This document shows, piece by piece, positions 12,294-23,666 of a stretch of DNA of 64,000 nt. The DNA lies in the NCBI GenBank assembly GCA_004380135.1, contig QXCR01000174.1, positions 39,539-103,538 on the forward strand, read 5' to 3'. The first letter of the stretch is position 1, and every line of letters begins with the position of its first letter. The notes under the pieces are model-generated. The model ran no database searches, had not been told where the DNA came from, and worked only from the letters and a program-made list of their open reading frames with translations. A program made the position numbers and the translations under genes. The stretch comes from Stemphylium vesicarium (lineage: Eukaryota; Ascomycota; Dothideomycetes; Pleosporales; Pleosporaceae).

Positions 12294-15200
12294 TGTTGTA
12301 GGGTGGCTTGTAGCTGGTAATGAGGCGGTAGGGTGTTGGCTCGAAGCGGTTGTTTTGGATGTGAGAGAGAGAGAGTTGTTGGTGTTCTGGGGAAAAATAG
12401 AAGGCGGTCGGCGCTTCTTATATGTGACTCAAAGGCTTGTCGTAATTGTGAAGGTACCAAGTCTGGTGCTGTGGGCGGGTATCTGGTAGCGTTGCCAAGG
12501 GACTTCCGCTGGGGCCTCGCGTGTACAAAGCAAGTCCTCTGACTGGCTGGACTGCGTTGGTGATCTACCAAAAGCAAGTGAGACGCTTCTGAGGTATCCG
12601 CTTGCTAGCTTAGTGGGTAGTTCGACAGTGGATAGCTCCGCTTAGCACAAAAGATTTGGTTCCGAAATCGATTTGAAGCCTGGAGTTGCAGCGCGGGATG
12701 TCGCAGATGCTTCCGCACGCTTTGTCTTGGCCGTGGAGCTGTGGTTGACCCTGTCGATCGTATTGGTCGGGCGCACTAACGATCGTCCGATGTAATGGCG
12801 CAGTTGACTGATAAGATTACACAAAACGTGCTTGTTTCAACTGCGTAAGCCTCTGGTTGCGTGGACGTGTATGAGCGACGCGTATTTTGAGGCTAGCTGT
12901 GGAGTCAAGAGTGCTTGGCGAGTGTCGTCCGCAAGAAAGAGTGCGTGTCTTGAGAGTTAGATTTGGCCGTTGGCTGATACCTCTCTGTATGGGTTCCAGA
13001 ATGGGTTTTGGGAGGCCGAGTCAGGTAAGGTGTACTTGGCGGTCTCAATGTTTTGGCCCTTGGCAGAAGGTTAAAGTGTTTAATGCAGAGTGAATTCGAC
13101 GGTTTGCAATAAGGAAGAAACGAGTAGCGTCAAGCTGCGCGCTTCTGGTTTAAGAAGGGGGCAGCTGAGATGTTTCGGCAACTTCGGTTCAAGGGCAGTC
13201 GCCGGGCTGACAGATAGAACTAGAGCAAGGTAATCCGAGATCGATGCGACGCGAGTAGCGCCTGGAGCATACTCGGCCTCTAAGGGATGCACGAAATGTG
13301 GAAAACTGGGATGCAAACTCAGCTTGCAGTCCCGCTCTCTGCAAGCTGCGGGTCCTCAGTTGGTGCACACGCGCTAGAACCTGAGATGAGTGGAGCAAAG
13401 GTTAGCAAAACCCACCACGGTGATGTAGCTAGAATGCTCTGTGATTAGGGCTCGTGGGATGTTTCTGACCAAGCAATAGCTGCAGCTGTAAGAGAATGAC
13501 GCGACTCTACACGTCCCAGGCCGGGCTCGTGCTATAGGTCTATATCTTTGTTCGTGTTGCGTACACCATTGGGCTTGCATAAAATGGTTCACATCTAGGA
13601 CGCCCGGTTTAGTCCCATGTGATGGCAATTTGCTTTTCAATGAACGCTCCTGGGGAATCTAGCCGGAGCAGAGGCGCGTGCCTCGCATTATGCGGGGGTA
13701 AGGATGGGCCGCAGGCGGATCCGCGCCATTGTGTATGTTCAGCGTGTCTAAGCCGAAGATAGCCTGGATGCCACGATGCTTGAAAAACGAGGGGGTTCGT
13801 CACTCGCGCCATGGCGTGATGGAGAAAAGATGGGTGGGTTGCGGCGGAGCTGGTGATGGAAAATCTTCCGGAATTTGCCCAGTTGTCAGGTGACGCTATC
13901 TTATCTCCGTTGCTTCTACTAAGCGACGGCGCCTGCAGGCGAGTTGAACCTGCCTACTCAACGCCTCAACGGCTCCAGACCCTCTGTAAAAGACAAATAC
14001 GCGACTCAGGCGTAGATAACACAGTCACGCCTTCTACATCCGACCGTTCCTTGGACGGGCATTCGTCTCTAATACCACCGGATCTATGCCGAACCATGCA
14101 GCGCTCATCTCTGTACACATCATTTCCTGTTGCTCGCAAAGATCTTCACTGTGCATACTGCCTTGCCATACGGTGTAGCAGGAACGACAGCGAGTGGAAC
14201 AGACTCGTGCTTGAGAAGGGATGCTCGCCCTATCTCGACGTCTCCCTTCCAAAGCACGGCACGGCAGGCGACCCTGTGTTGCACAGCGGAACGCTTGGTG
14301 TCAGCTACGATGTTGCGCATGTGCGTTAACATACCATCTTCACAGCTTGTTCGCACCATGAGCGATCAATCCATACTTCTTCCTGCATATACAGCTGTCA
14401 AATGCTGTCCAAGGTGTCATGTGCCAGCGGAGCCATTTGGACGTGTAAGAGTCCGTTCGATCGACACCAGAGAGGCCGAATGCCTTGATAGCTGACGTAG
14501 CCATCTCTTCAAAAGCGACGTCATAATTAGACCCTAATTACTAACCACAGAAGGAAGAACTACTTGAATACGCAATTGGTACCCTTTTTTGTGGGGTGAC
14601 TCCGGATTTGCCTACCTTGTGAGTACCATATGAATCCGTGCATATCTGCTCCTACAGCCCACTTGCCAAAAACATCACACAGGGTCTTTTTCTGCTGCAA
14701 TGTGGCCGGTTATAGCGGCGGCACCAGCGGGAGATGCACACTAAGAAATCGTGGAACAAGCGGTGTGAATAGATCCGACTTGGCCCCTGGTCTAGTTTGG
14801 GTGGGCCACCCCACACTGTGTATGGATCCGGTGAGGAACGCGTAGTATCAAAAAGCCATCATTAGTGTACCGTTGAGAGCATCAAAGCATCCTGAAGTGT
14901 TTTTCCGTTCTAGATTTGTAGCAATGTTTTTGCATCTGGACTCTCAACAAATGAGCCTGTCTACAAGCGCAGCCTTCAATTGCTCAACGGTACTTGATGT
15001 AGACGATTGAAGAGTATTAGTCTCGATATGAGCAAGCTAGACACGGGTGGAGCAATGGTGCATGTGTCCTCCCGTCGCATAAATGTGCCAATTCTCCCTG
15101 CTATTAAAATGCCACGGCACAGTATTCTGGCGTCGTAGCGCCCGCGCCCGCGACCCTGGCCGTCAGTGCCTGTCCAATAACCCTACCAAGCGACATTGTA

Positions 15201-15712
15201 GTTACCCTGGGTCGCAATCATACTGGGTAGACTGGTCTGCTTTCTGGCAGCTATAACGTTCTGACGATTGACTCTCCATGAAGAGAGACCCATACAGCAA
15301 ATTGTTACGGGGTCAAGGCTTCAGTGCCCCCACACAGTCACTATTGTTTCGTGGCAATTGACTATCATTGCCTGCATAAAATGAGAAGAGTTGGCGTGCC
15401 AAATGATCAAGTGTTAGCAAGCTTTAGACAACAGGGTACTTGGATTGGAAAACTCTACTCGGAACGTTCGAAGTTACGCGTCAATTGCGCGCCGTCTCTC
15501 ATATATGGACGGGTACAATTCAGACGGGAGCGATCTTCGCCGTCAGGTTGTGTAACTGCTTTGCGATCCTTAGACGAAAATAATGCCGCTAGACGAATGC
15601 AACGGGAGGTCTCGCTCGACCAGGGACGCTCTGATCCGAGCAGTGTTACAGATATTGTTGTTCTGGGAGTTGAAGCATTGTCTCGGCCATGTAGGTGCTT
15701 ATGGCAGGACGA
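12294..15712. other. Gene-poor region, left part
   Basis: About 3.4 kb with no gene I can support. The longest frame (13853-14329, 158 codons) overlaps frames of similar length on the opposite strand and matches nothing known to me. A short inverted repeat, GTACCGTTGAG at about 14867-14877 and its complement at about 14983-14993, brackets some 105 bases. Base composition is about even, so there is no AT-rich signature of repeat-induced point mutation. Confidence 0.5.
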
Positions 15713-16032
15713 AGGGTAAAGCCCTGTGTTCGTGGATCACGTGATGGGACCCCTACGCCGACCCACGATCGGGATTGAGCCATACGGCTACCACGGTCCA
15801 CAGCACCCCCGCAGGCATGAGCACTTCTCCTCATGGCCGACATGGATTAAGCCCTAGGACTACCATATCCTATGGCACCCCGGCAAGCATGGGTACACCA
15901 GGAAATGACCCACGATTCGGATTGAGCCCTGGTATTGATGTCTAGGCTCACGCCGCTGAAGAGCATAGTCGCTTGTCATGTCCTTGGGGGGGTGCTGTGG
16001 ACCGTGGTAGCCGTATGGCTCAATCCCGATCG
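15713..16032. repeat. Degenerate ~73-bp tandem units with a perfect 45-bp inverted repeat
   Basis: The left arm at 15766-15810 and the right arm at 15988-16032 are perfect reverse complements over 45 bases, separated by 177 bases. The sequence of the left arm recurs in degenerate form in the same direction inside the loop: GATTGAGCC near 15773, GATTAAGCC near 15845 and GATTGAGCC near 15920, each followed by a related tract ending in GGCA(A/G)GCATG. A further diverged copy may start near 15713. It looks like an array of old repeat units whose last copy is inverted, or a foldback/MITE-like element. It contains no transposase frame. Confidence 0.75.
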
Positions 16033-16269
16033 TCGTGATGAATATATGCAGAGGTAGTCACAGCGATCCATGTCGCGGTTGCTCAGGACTAGATGTGCGT
16101 TTATTAGCGCCTTGGCCATCCCGTGTCTCCCCATACGTCCAGTCGTCACCACTCTTTCTTCTTCCCACTTCCGCCACATCTTCCAGCGCATCGGCAAATA
16201 TACTCGCCAAAGCCTCAGCCACGAATTGAGCATGCGAGTAGTAATGCACAGGCATTGCCGATATTGACT

Positions 16270-16546
16270 ATGAGCTCTTCCGGTGCTGCTTCTGCCGCTC
16301 AGACTGAGGTCGCAACCAAAACCACACGCCATATTGACGGTAAGAACTCGCGAATCATAGCATCTAGATGCAAGAGACGCGTGTAGTTATTACCTTGCAG
16401 ACGATGTTGGTTTGGTCGTCACTTCATTCAGCCGGACTGTCTCTTTCGCTCTTTCTTTTCTATCATGCCAGCCTTCGCTTTACGGACCGTTTTTCTCCGA
16501 GCTGTCTTGTCAATCGAAAGCGGGCCCTTCGTTTCACAACAACTAA
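16270..16546 (+). CDS. Weak candidate small protein (2 exons, 71 aa)
   Basis: An ATG at 16270 opens a Ser/Ala/Thr-rich frame (MSSSGAASAAQTEVATKTT...). It runs into a consensus-like donor GTAAGAAC after 16339. An acceptor TACCTTGCAG ends at 16400, and the spliced frame closes at TAA 16544-16546. The intron would be 61 bases, normal for this genome. The second exon encodes a hydrophobic stretch (VSFALSFLSC). No family is recognised and the region is otherwise gene-poor, so this may be chance or the remains of an older gene. Confidence 0.2.
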
Positions 16547-17083
16547 TTAAAATCAAATTACTCCTTGTGTTTATACGGTCTCAGAGGGGCTTTCTCATTC
16601 ACCTTACATCAATGTCCCACCGTCTCGCACCTGACGTCGACCCGGGTAAGTCGATACTTCTACTCCCGGCCCATACCTGCGCTACGTGGCGATGATCTAG
16701 CACAAGGCGCTTCACATATACGACCTGTAGCATCGGTACATCCTTCTTCCATCGTCTCCGCGTTGTATATCGCCGTGGGAGATGGCCCACAGTCTTCAGC
16801 TTCTGTTCAACACTCAACACACCACCGACTGTCGGGTAGTACCGGGGACGCTTTCAGACTTATCCTAACACTACAAGTTTGCTTCACTCAAGCAGAATGT
16901 CGGTCGTGTCTCTCACCGTGAACATTAGGGTCGTCAGGCCAACAGCGCGCGCAATCACAGCGATCCCACTCCTCACCACGCGTGCCTTGTTTTGACAAAC
17001 GGCGCTCACCTTCACTTTAAAGACACCGCTACCTGGCTGCTACGGGGAGTGCGTCTTCGGCTCAAGCCTAGGCTAGCAAGTTT

Positions 17084-17093
17084 TTATATAAAG
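17084..17093 (+). promoter_or_regulatory. TATA box of the F-box gene
   Basis: TTTATATAAAG-type sequence about 100 bases upstream of the ATG at 17192, a usual distance for a TATA element with a short leader. Confidence 0.55.
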
Positions 17094-17191
17094 AGCGTTT
17101 GCCCGCTGTTCTCGCCGCTTTGCCACCCACTGAACCCACTCTTTCAACAGTGTATCTTGATACTGCATTCACCACACCAAACACCATCGCC

Positions 17192-18373
17192 ATGGCTGTC
17201 AAGAGCGAAACCACCGCGAGCAAAGGCAGCGCCTGCATGAGCGGCGTGAGTGGTAAGCAGGCCCGCCCTCCAAAAAAAACTTTGCGAAAGCAGATCTTAC
17301 CATCTCAGACCTGGCAGAAACGTTGGCTAGCCTCGAGCTCATCTCAAGAGCCAACGGCACCAATGGCGACGCCTTGGGTGAGCTGCAATCGACTGCAGAG
17401 GCACTGGCACCAGCTGACTCACAAAGACCCATTCGACGGCCTACGCGACGCGCTATTCAGTTTCCTCAGCGTATACGAGCACACCAACGACGTGATCCTT
17501 GATCCCACCGTGGTAAGCAACACACCCACAATCCCAGAATGAAACGACTCACCACCCCACCAGATCCTCCCCTCGCTCCCCACAGAGCTCATAGCGGAGA
17601 TCGGATCCTTCCTCCCCAGCAGCGACCTGCAGAACCTGCGTCTCGTCAGCAAGCGATTCCGGTTCGCAGTCAAGATAATCTTCGGTAAGGATCTAGTCGA
17701 CCTCACGACTATCTTTCCTACCTTCTCCAGCGTTGCAGCGTTTCTTGCTTTACTTCTTGTCGACGAGAATTTTCCGCGCCAGGTGCGCTCGCTCACGCTT
17801 GTGGGCGAGGCCCCACGCATGCACGAGTATGGATATGAGTGGGCGTGGGAGCAGATGCAGGATGAGGAGGGTGTGGTGGTGTCTAACGCGAACGATTGGC
17901 TCGTGAAGGACTACATCAACTACAAGCACGCCGAGTGGTGCCATGTCAACGAAGCTTTCTGCTACGGCGGTGGTTATAGGACTATGTTGAGTAAGTTTCC
18001 ACCCCCCCGACACTTACACCAGAAGACACAAAGCAAACTCACAACTCGAACAGCGCTCCTCCTCTCCCGCCTCCCCAATCTCACCAACATCACGACCCGC
18101 TCCCTCAAACCCGGCGAACACATCCCGGACATGCCCTTCCTCCCCGCCCTGCAGACTCTGTCCTTCTACCGCCCAGGTCTCCCCACCAGCCCCATCTTCT
18201 ACGGCGACTGGCAGTACGACACCCTGCACAAGCGCGTCACGATGTTCAAAGACGAGTTTGGCGACGACGTCACCGAGGTTGGTGCCGGTCCACAGGCGAG
18301 CTTCATGGACGATGTTCGTGCGGCCCTTGAGGCGGTTAGGGCTACGGGCGTGGTGGTAGAGATGTTTGTTTGA
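17192..18373 (+). CDS. F-box-like domain protein (5 exons)
   Basis: Exons 17192-17252, 17309-17377, 17427-17512, 17564-17990 and 18054-18373 join to 320 aa. The third exon uses an ACAAAG acceptor with a GCTGAC branch point eight bases before it; this choice is what keeps the frame through DPFDGLRDALFSFLSVYE. An F-box-like motif follows (LPTELIAEIGSFLPSSDLQN with LRLVSKRFR) at about residues 74-105. It has the hydrophobic spacing that contacts Skp1 in SCF ubiquitin ligases. The C-terminal part has leucine-rich stretches (SRLPNLTNIT, MPFLPALQTLSFYRP) that suggest a substrate-binding repeat domain. By family, such proteins choose targets for ubiquitination; the substrate is unknown. The cullin-1 subunit of the same complex lies 1 kb downstream in opposite orientation, perhaps by chance. 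Confidence 0.75.
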
Positions 18374-19372
18374 TGGATACGCGACTACTGGACTGGCTAT
18401 CTTGCTTGAAAGTCTTGCTTGATTGATGGCGATGGATGGCTGGACTGTTCTGTCTGTTCTGGTTTGATAGATACCCCGATTGAGCCTCCTGGCTTGATAC
18501 TTCCAGCTCCTCGCGTGAATTTGAGTTTGGGCGATCAGAAGGAAAGTCTTTTGGTACGATATTGAAGGTTGAGGTTGAGATTTCAGGAAGGTGGATATGG
18601 ACGGCGACTTTGTTGATGCTGGCTTGTCAGGCAACCAACCACTGCTCTTCTTCTCGCTGAGAACGAGGTGCTAGAGCTAGGCTTTGACAACGACGAAGAC
18701 GATGATGATGATGGATACTGAAGAGGGAGAAATGAGATACGATATGCTCGACCCTTAAATACACGTGAAGCGAAAACCTCTTAGTCAGCCGTATTTTCTT
18801 CTCATCGACACGTTAATCTTTGTGTGCTTTGCATTCTAAGAAGACAGGCAGATTGGGAGAGAGATGATGATGGATACTACGAGAGAAAGGATCACATACA
18901 TATACAAGAAACAAACAACGTTCGAAATATGCTCTTTAATTCTTTTTCCAGCTTTTTGATTTGCATGCATACATTTTTTCTTCCCACATCTTTACGTCAT
19001 TTTGTCCATCATCACCCATCAGTTATGGACGGTGGGCGGGCAGGTAGGCAAAAACAGAAAAAACAAAGAGCAGTGATAACAGATCGAGTACGCCATTTGT
19101 ATAGCAAGTCCCATCACCCTCATTGCCTATTGCCCCTTGATAAGAAAAAAAAAACGCCCAAATGATACACACATCATGGCCTAACGAAAAAGAGGAAAAG
19201 AAAAACAAGCGATGATGTGGATGAATAAACACCCCCCCGCCCCCAGGCCGGCCGCAAGAACCCATGGAATATTTGGAAAGAAAAAAAGAACCCCCATTAC
19301 TCGTTACTCAAGATGAATCTGACACACAGACGACCGACGACTAGCCTGCGAGAGACTGACCAAGTCCCCTGT
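18374..19372. other. Convergent intergenic region, F-box gene / cullin
   Basis: About 1 kb holding the two facing 3' ends. It is rich in GATGAT and A/T runs, with poly-A and poly-C tracts near 19140-19250. No frame with a recognisable product and no RNA gene was seen. Confidence 0.6.
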
Positions 19373-21986
19373 TTAAGCCAGGTAACCAAGCTCATCAGCC
19401 TCTAGACGCTCGAGGTACTCCTTCTCCAGCAAAATGTCTATACACTTCTTGATGTCAGGGACACGGGGCATGAAGCGGTTCTTGATCTGCTGGATGGTCT
19501 CGGAGACGAGTTGTTGGTGCTTCATCTTCTTTCGTGACTTCATGATGCGCACAATGGCCGACTGTTTAAAATATTAGTAATCCATTCAGCAAAAAGGGAA
19601 AGAGAAAAAAGGTACATACCTGAATGAGTAGCTTGCGGTCCTCTTCGATAGTCTTATGTGTGTCCTCCGCCTCGGCCTTTTGCTCAGACTTGATACCAAT
19701 GTTCAGGTTCATCTTCACCTTCTTGGTTTTGAAGGCGGTGTTGAGCTTGTAGCTGGTACCTGACTCAGGCTTGGCACCCTCAGGCTGAGCGAGAAGGACC
19801 TTGGCCTTGATGAAGACACCTAAGCTAGGGTCGAGTGTCTCCTTGTTCAGCTTGGTGGACTCGACAATCTCATCGTAGGTGACGGTGTCGCTGTCGTTGA
19901 ACAGCAACATGATAGCCATCTGGTATGTGGAGACCTGGAAGGTGGGGGACGTCTTCAGGTTTGCAACCTTACAGTAGTTGGCCTTGACCTCACCCTTGCA
20001 CAGTTGCCATAACCACGTCAGCTTACGGCCCTGATGCTTGTGGTTGTAGAAACGCGAGAAACGGTCGTAGGTCTGGACGATGAGTTGCGGGGGAGTGAAG
20101 GGGGTAGTGGGTGGGTTCAGCGGCCAGAAACCGGTACCAAGGATGTGGTATGATGCGTCTACGTTGGTCTTGATATCTGCCTCGTCCAAGTTGTTCGATT
20201 GCCACTCCTTGAATGCAGTGTTCAGATCCTTGGAGATTTGCATGTCCTGGAACATGCGCTGGAGCTTGTTGGTGTATTCGAAACCGCAGGCTTCCTTAAG
20301 TTTTGAAATCATGCTGGTCTCAGCATCGTCTGAGGCGGATGTGGTCTGGACGAGACGCTTGGCCAACATGCGCGAGTAGAACTTCTGGAACACATCCTTG
20401 TCCTCAATGTACTTGAAGACAGTCATGATCTGCGTAAGCAGCTTCTCCATGTCGTCTTCTTCGCTCATCTTGGTATTGGAGCGCTTCAGCAGGGTATCGG
20501 TATACTTTGCGAGGAGTTCGGGCGACTTATTGGAGCCTGACTTGCAGATCTTATTCCGGTTGACGAACTCACGGCAAGCGTTGTCCAGCGAGCGAACAAA
20601 TTCAGACTCTCCGTTGAAGGCCTTGTTCACGAGTGCCTGATACTGTGTGTGGACTTCAAGCAGCGCCTCGACGTAGATCTTGGGCTCCAGGCTATCGCCG
20701 TCCTGCGCAATCTTGTCGACTGCTGCGAGACCTGCCTTGCGGACGTGGTTCTCAAAGCGCAGGCGGAGAGGATCGAGGCCTTCAGGAATACGGGCAAGCA
20801 GCTTGTACATGCGTCCAAGGTCCTCCTCCTTGTCGTGGTCGAGCAGAATCTGGAACTCCTCGCGAAGGGCTTGCGAGTGGTTGGTGATGAGCGACTGTTC
20901 GCACGTTCGCATCAACGGAGACATGATCTCGTTGAGTAGGTACAGCGGGACGCGCTCCTTCTCCTCCTCCAGACGAATCTCAGCCTTCTTCATGTATTCC
21001 ACCACGCTGTTCTCAGCCAGGAACTGCTTAGATTCGTTGTCGTAGTACTCCGAAGTGGCCTCTAGGAAGGGCTTCTCAAAGTATTCCTTGTAAACGTCGA
21101 GCGTTGACTTTGAGCTGTCGGCCTCGTCCAGACCCAGAGAAACGAAAGAATCCACGACGGACTTGATTTGTGACTGCTCGATGGTCTCGCCATTTCGCTG
21201 CTTCTCGACGAGCTTGAGGACCGAGCGCATGACGCTCTCTTGACTGCCCTGGAACATGTCCTCTTTCCAGCGCACCAGATGCAATGTGTAGATGTCGTAG
21301 ATGTGCTTTTTTCCCTCGTCCATCTCGCGCTTGACCCAATGACGGTTCAAGTAGCGGAATAGATGGTTGTTGTACTGGCCAGCCGTCGTGTACCGGTTCC
21401 ACTCCTTGATGTAGAAGTGGAGGAGCGCCTCGTCAACATGTTGCCGCGACGCTGCTTGTACCTCTGAGAGATGCTGCTTAAGGTATTCGATCAGATGTTG
21501 GTAGAGGTCCTCTCCGAGGAGATGTGCCCCCCCGCGGTTGTTGGCGGCGTGGAACGAGGAGCCTGCGACAGCCTTCTGGGCGGTACAGAAGTTGTGGATA
21601 GCGGTATAGAGGCCCATATATGTCTTCATGTCGACACCTTCGCGCAGGTTGGTCATGATCTTGTCAACGCCGGCTTCGAGATACTTCCATCTGTGAATTG
21701 TTAGCAACTACTCCAGTCCTGCTATGACGTAGATGTTGGTGTGGTTTTGAAGCGACTGATCCGTTGGTATCCATCCTCGAGTGAGGTTCATAATGGCGAT
21801 GCGCGTGCTCTGAAGGCCGGACGCCATGTAGCCACACCAGCCGTGAGCGGTCTTACCGCAAGGTGCCCGGGCTTCGGCGCGGAGTTTGCAGAGGGTTCCT
21901 GAAAGGATGCAAGGAAATAAAGCAGACATGACTTACGTAGCGTTGACATCGTCCTTTGCGGGGACGGGCGGCATAGTAGAGGCCAT
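19373..21986 (-). CDS. cul1: Cullin-1, SCF ubiquitin ligase scaffold (3 exons)
   Basis: Exons in transcript order: 21986-21937, 21690-19620 and 19561-19373, joining to 769 aa, normal for fungal Cul1/CulA. The N-terminus (WKYLEAGVDKIMTNLREG) starts the cullin repeats that bind Skp1. The centre contains the cullin-homology block from KYIEDKDVFQKFYSRMLAKR to the ILGTGFWPL region that binds the RING protein. The C-terminal winged helix ends VRIMKSRK...ELGYLA, with the NEDD8-accepting Lys at about residue 715. Family knowledge: the protein scaffolds SCF E3 ligases and is activated by neddylation. The first intron is 246 bases, long for this window; the phases across it (50-base exon 1 ending AC, then A-TGG) fit the expected MASTMPP...ATWKYLE junction. 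No defect was seen. Confidence 0.95.
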
Positions 21987-22907
21987 GTTGGATTCCAACG
22001 TCGCGTGCTCTGGGGTACTTTTTGGAGGCGACTTCTTGCGCGTGAGGAGCTTCTTAATGTTCGGAGCTGCTGTGGCGCAGGCAGGCGAGAGATATCTAGC
22101 AAAAGATACAAGCGCGGGCGTGGGTTGAAGCGTCGGTAGTGCGGGAGGCGGTTGTCGGTGTAGGAAGGCAGTTGCGTGTGGAGAGAGGGTGGAGTGGAGG
22201 GGACGTATGGGCGCCGGCGGGGAGAGCGTTCAAGAGGAAGCGAGCGCTCGAATTCCGAATTTCGGCCGTGTAAGTGCACTTGCCTTCAGGGACAAGTACA
22301 GAGGAGGGGAGAAGGTGTAAAGTGAAGGTGCCGGAATGGAGGGGCGACGTCGTTTTGAGAGTCACTTCCATATGCTCAGTTGTTCAGGCAGCATCCAGCT
22401 AGCTTGGACGGCCTTGGCGCTTGCAGGGGTCTCGTTCACGCAGCCTTGCACTAGCTTTCACGGGCGAGAAGTCACCGGAATCTGATTTCTGCTCGCGCTA
22501 TTGCACCGGATGTGTCCAGTTACAAAGTCTCGTACTCTCTCATGCATATACAAAGTGTCTCCATGGAATTTCTACACTATGCCGTTGGCTGACAAATATG
22601 AGTTTATACTGTGCTACTCGTGGCGATCTTGATGGAATCGGTATGGCTGCCTTGAGTACAGAAGGCTGCAATGGGTAGCCATGGCGGAGATTGTTTAGAT
22701 TGTAATCGATAGATGCTTCGGGGTCTGCATCCAAGTGAACGTAGCACCTCTGCGACCCTGCCTCCAAACGATGACGTATTCCCCAGGTCATGAACTGCTC
22801 GAGATATCAAGTTACCAAATCAATTTCTTCCGCCCAAACACCATCAGTCCATCTTTCAATTCCTCAATCACACTCCAAACCAGCCACAAATCAAAAGCAC
22901 AAACACA
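21987..22907. other. Divergent intergenic region, cullin / cupin
   Basis: About 920 bases containing the promoters of both genes. Short overlapping frames exist on both strands but show no domain. No repeats were noted. Confidence 0.6.
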
Positions 22908-23486
22908 ATGCCATCCCTAAACCTCACACCCCTCCCCTCCCTCCGCCTAAGCACCCACCACATCCCCTCCCACTTGCACCTCCCCAACACGACCCCCCAC
23001 ACCCACCCCCTCCTAATCTACCGCTCCGCCTTTCCCCCAAGCACGCCAGCCTCAGCCCTAGAAGCGCACCTACCCAGCAACAACTTCTCCCCGCAATGGC
23101 GCTACACAATGTACCCAACAACACACTACCACTCCACAACGCACGAGTTCCTCTGCATTTTCTCCGGGCGCGCGCTCCTCCTCTTCGGCGGAGAGCAAAA
23201 TCCAGGGCGTGTGGAAACGCAGGTTGCGGCGGGGGATGCGGTGCTGGTGCCTGCGGGGGTGGGACATAGGCTGTTAGAGGATGTAGAGGGGGGTTTTATG
23301 ATGGTGGGGAGTTATCCGAGGGGTTGCAGTTGGGATATGTGCTATGGGGTGGAAGGGGAGGAGGGGAAAGCTGAGGCTGCGGCGAAGGTGAAGGGGTTGC
23401 AGAGGGATCCGCTGTATGGTGAAGATGGGCCAGCGGTTTGGAGTCGGGAGAGGTTGGAGGAGTTTTGTAGGCAAAAGGGTTGTTAG
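22908..23486 (+). CDS. YjlB-like cupin domain protein
   Basis: Single exon of 192 aa from ATG at 22908, in an ACAATG context. After a His/Pro-rich start, the central part has the cupin pattern: WRYTMYPTTHYHSTTHEFL gives the HxH-x-E-like metal ligands, followed by FSGRALLLFGG and the second motif GDAVLVPAGVGHRLLED with PxGxGH. This resembles YjlB-family small cupins, in which one beta-barrel binds a metal; the substrate is not known. The C-terminal LYGEDGPAVWSRERL segment is typical of fungal members. The first third is strongly C-rich and the rest G-rich, giving long opposite-strand shadow frames, but only this frame carries the cupin motifs. Confidence 0.85.
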   Translation: MPSLNLTPLPSLRLSTHHIPSHLHLPNTTPHTHPLLIYRSAFPPSTPASALEAHLPSNNFSPQWRYTMYPTTHYHSTTHEFLCIFSGRALLLFGGEQNPGRVETQVAAGDAVLVPAGVGHRLLEDVEGGFMMVGSYPRGCSWDMCYGVEGEEGKAEAAAKVKGLQRDPLYGEDGPAVWSRERLEEFCRQKGC

Positions 23487-23666
23487 TGCATACATTGACT
23501 GAGATGGCGCTTATGATGTATATCGCTGTATTGTTCGTAATGCATCCAATCGTACAGATGCTAGCGTCCTTTCTATGTGTGGTATAGTACAGACAGAGCC
23601 TCCAACGCCCGTGCAACATGCTATATCTTAATTCATGAGATCATATTTCGTTTCTGTGAGATCCTT

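Larger units (their letters stand above)
16033..17191. other. Gene-poor region, right part, and F-box gene promoter
   Basis: From the inverted repeat to the F-box protein start. A weak two-exon candidate is listed separately at 16270-16546. The final 110 bases contain a good TATA box. Nothing else was recognised. Confidence 0.5.

Noticed and set aside
11948..12577. 209-codon minus-strand frame overlapping the small Ser/Pro-rich protein
   Set aside because: It uses a different frame, its sequence is pure Pro/Ser/Leu low complexity, and the 136-aa frame has the better start and a structured C-terminus.
12966..13600. Search for tRNA-like arms (GGTTCAAG, GTTCG-type stretches) in gene-poor DNA
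   Set aside because: Isolated matches to a T-arm consensus were not accompanied by acceptor and anticodon stems of the right spacing.
13853..14329. 158-codon frame in the gene-poor region
   Set aside because: No recognisable motif, opposing frames of similar length, and nothing around it to support transcription.
17697..17751. Possible 55-base intron in the F-box gene (GTAAGGATC...TTCTCCAG)
   Set aside because: Removing it shifts the frame and destroys the continuous conserved reading through the following 80 codons; retention gives a single clean frame.
20633..21045. Plus-strand frames of 80-120 codons inside cullin-1
   Set aside because: Antisense shadows of a clearly conserved cullin coding exon.
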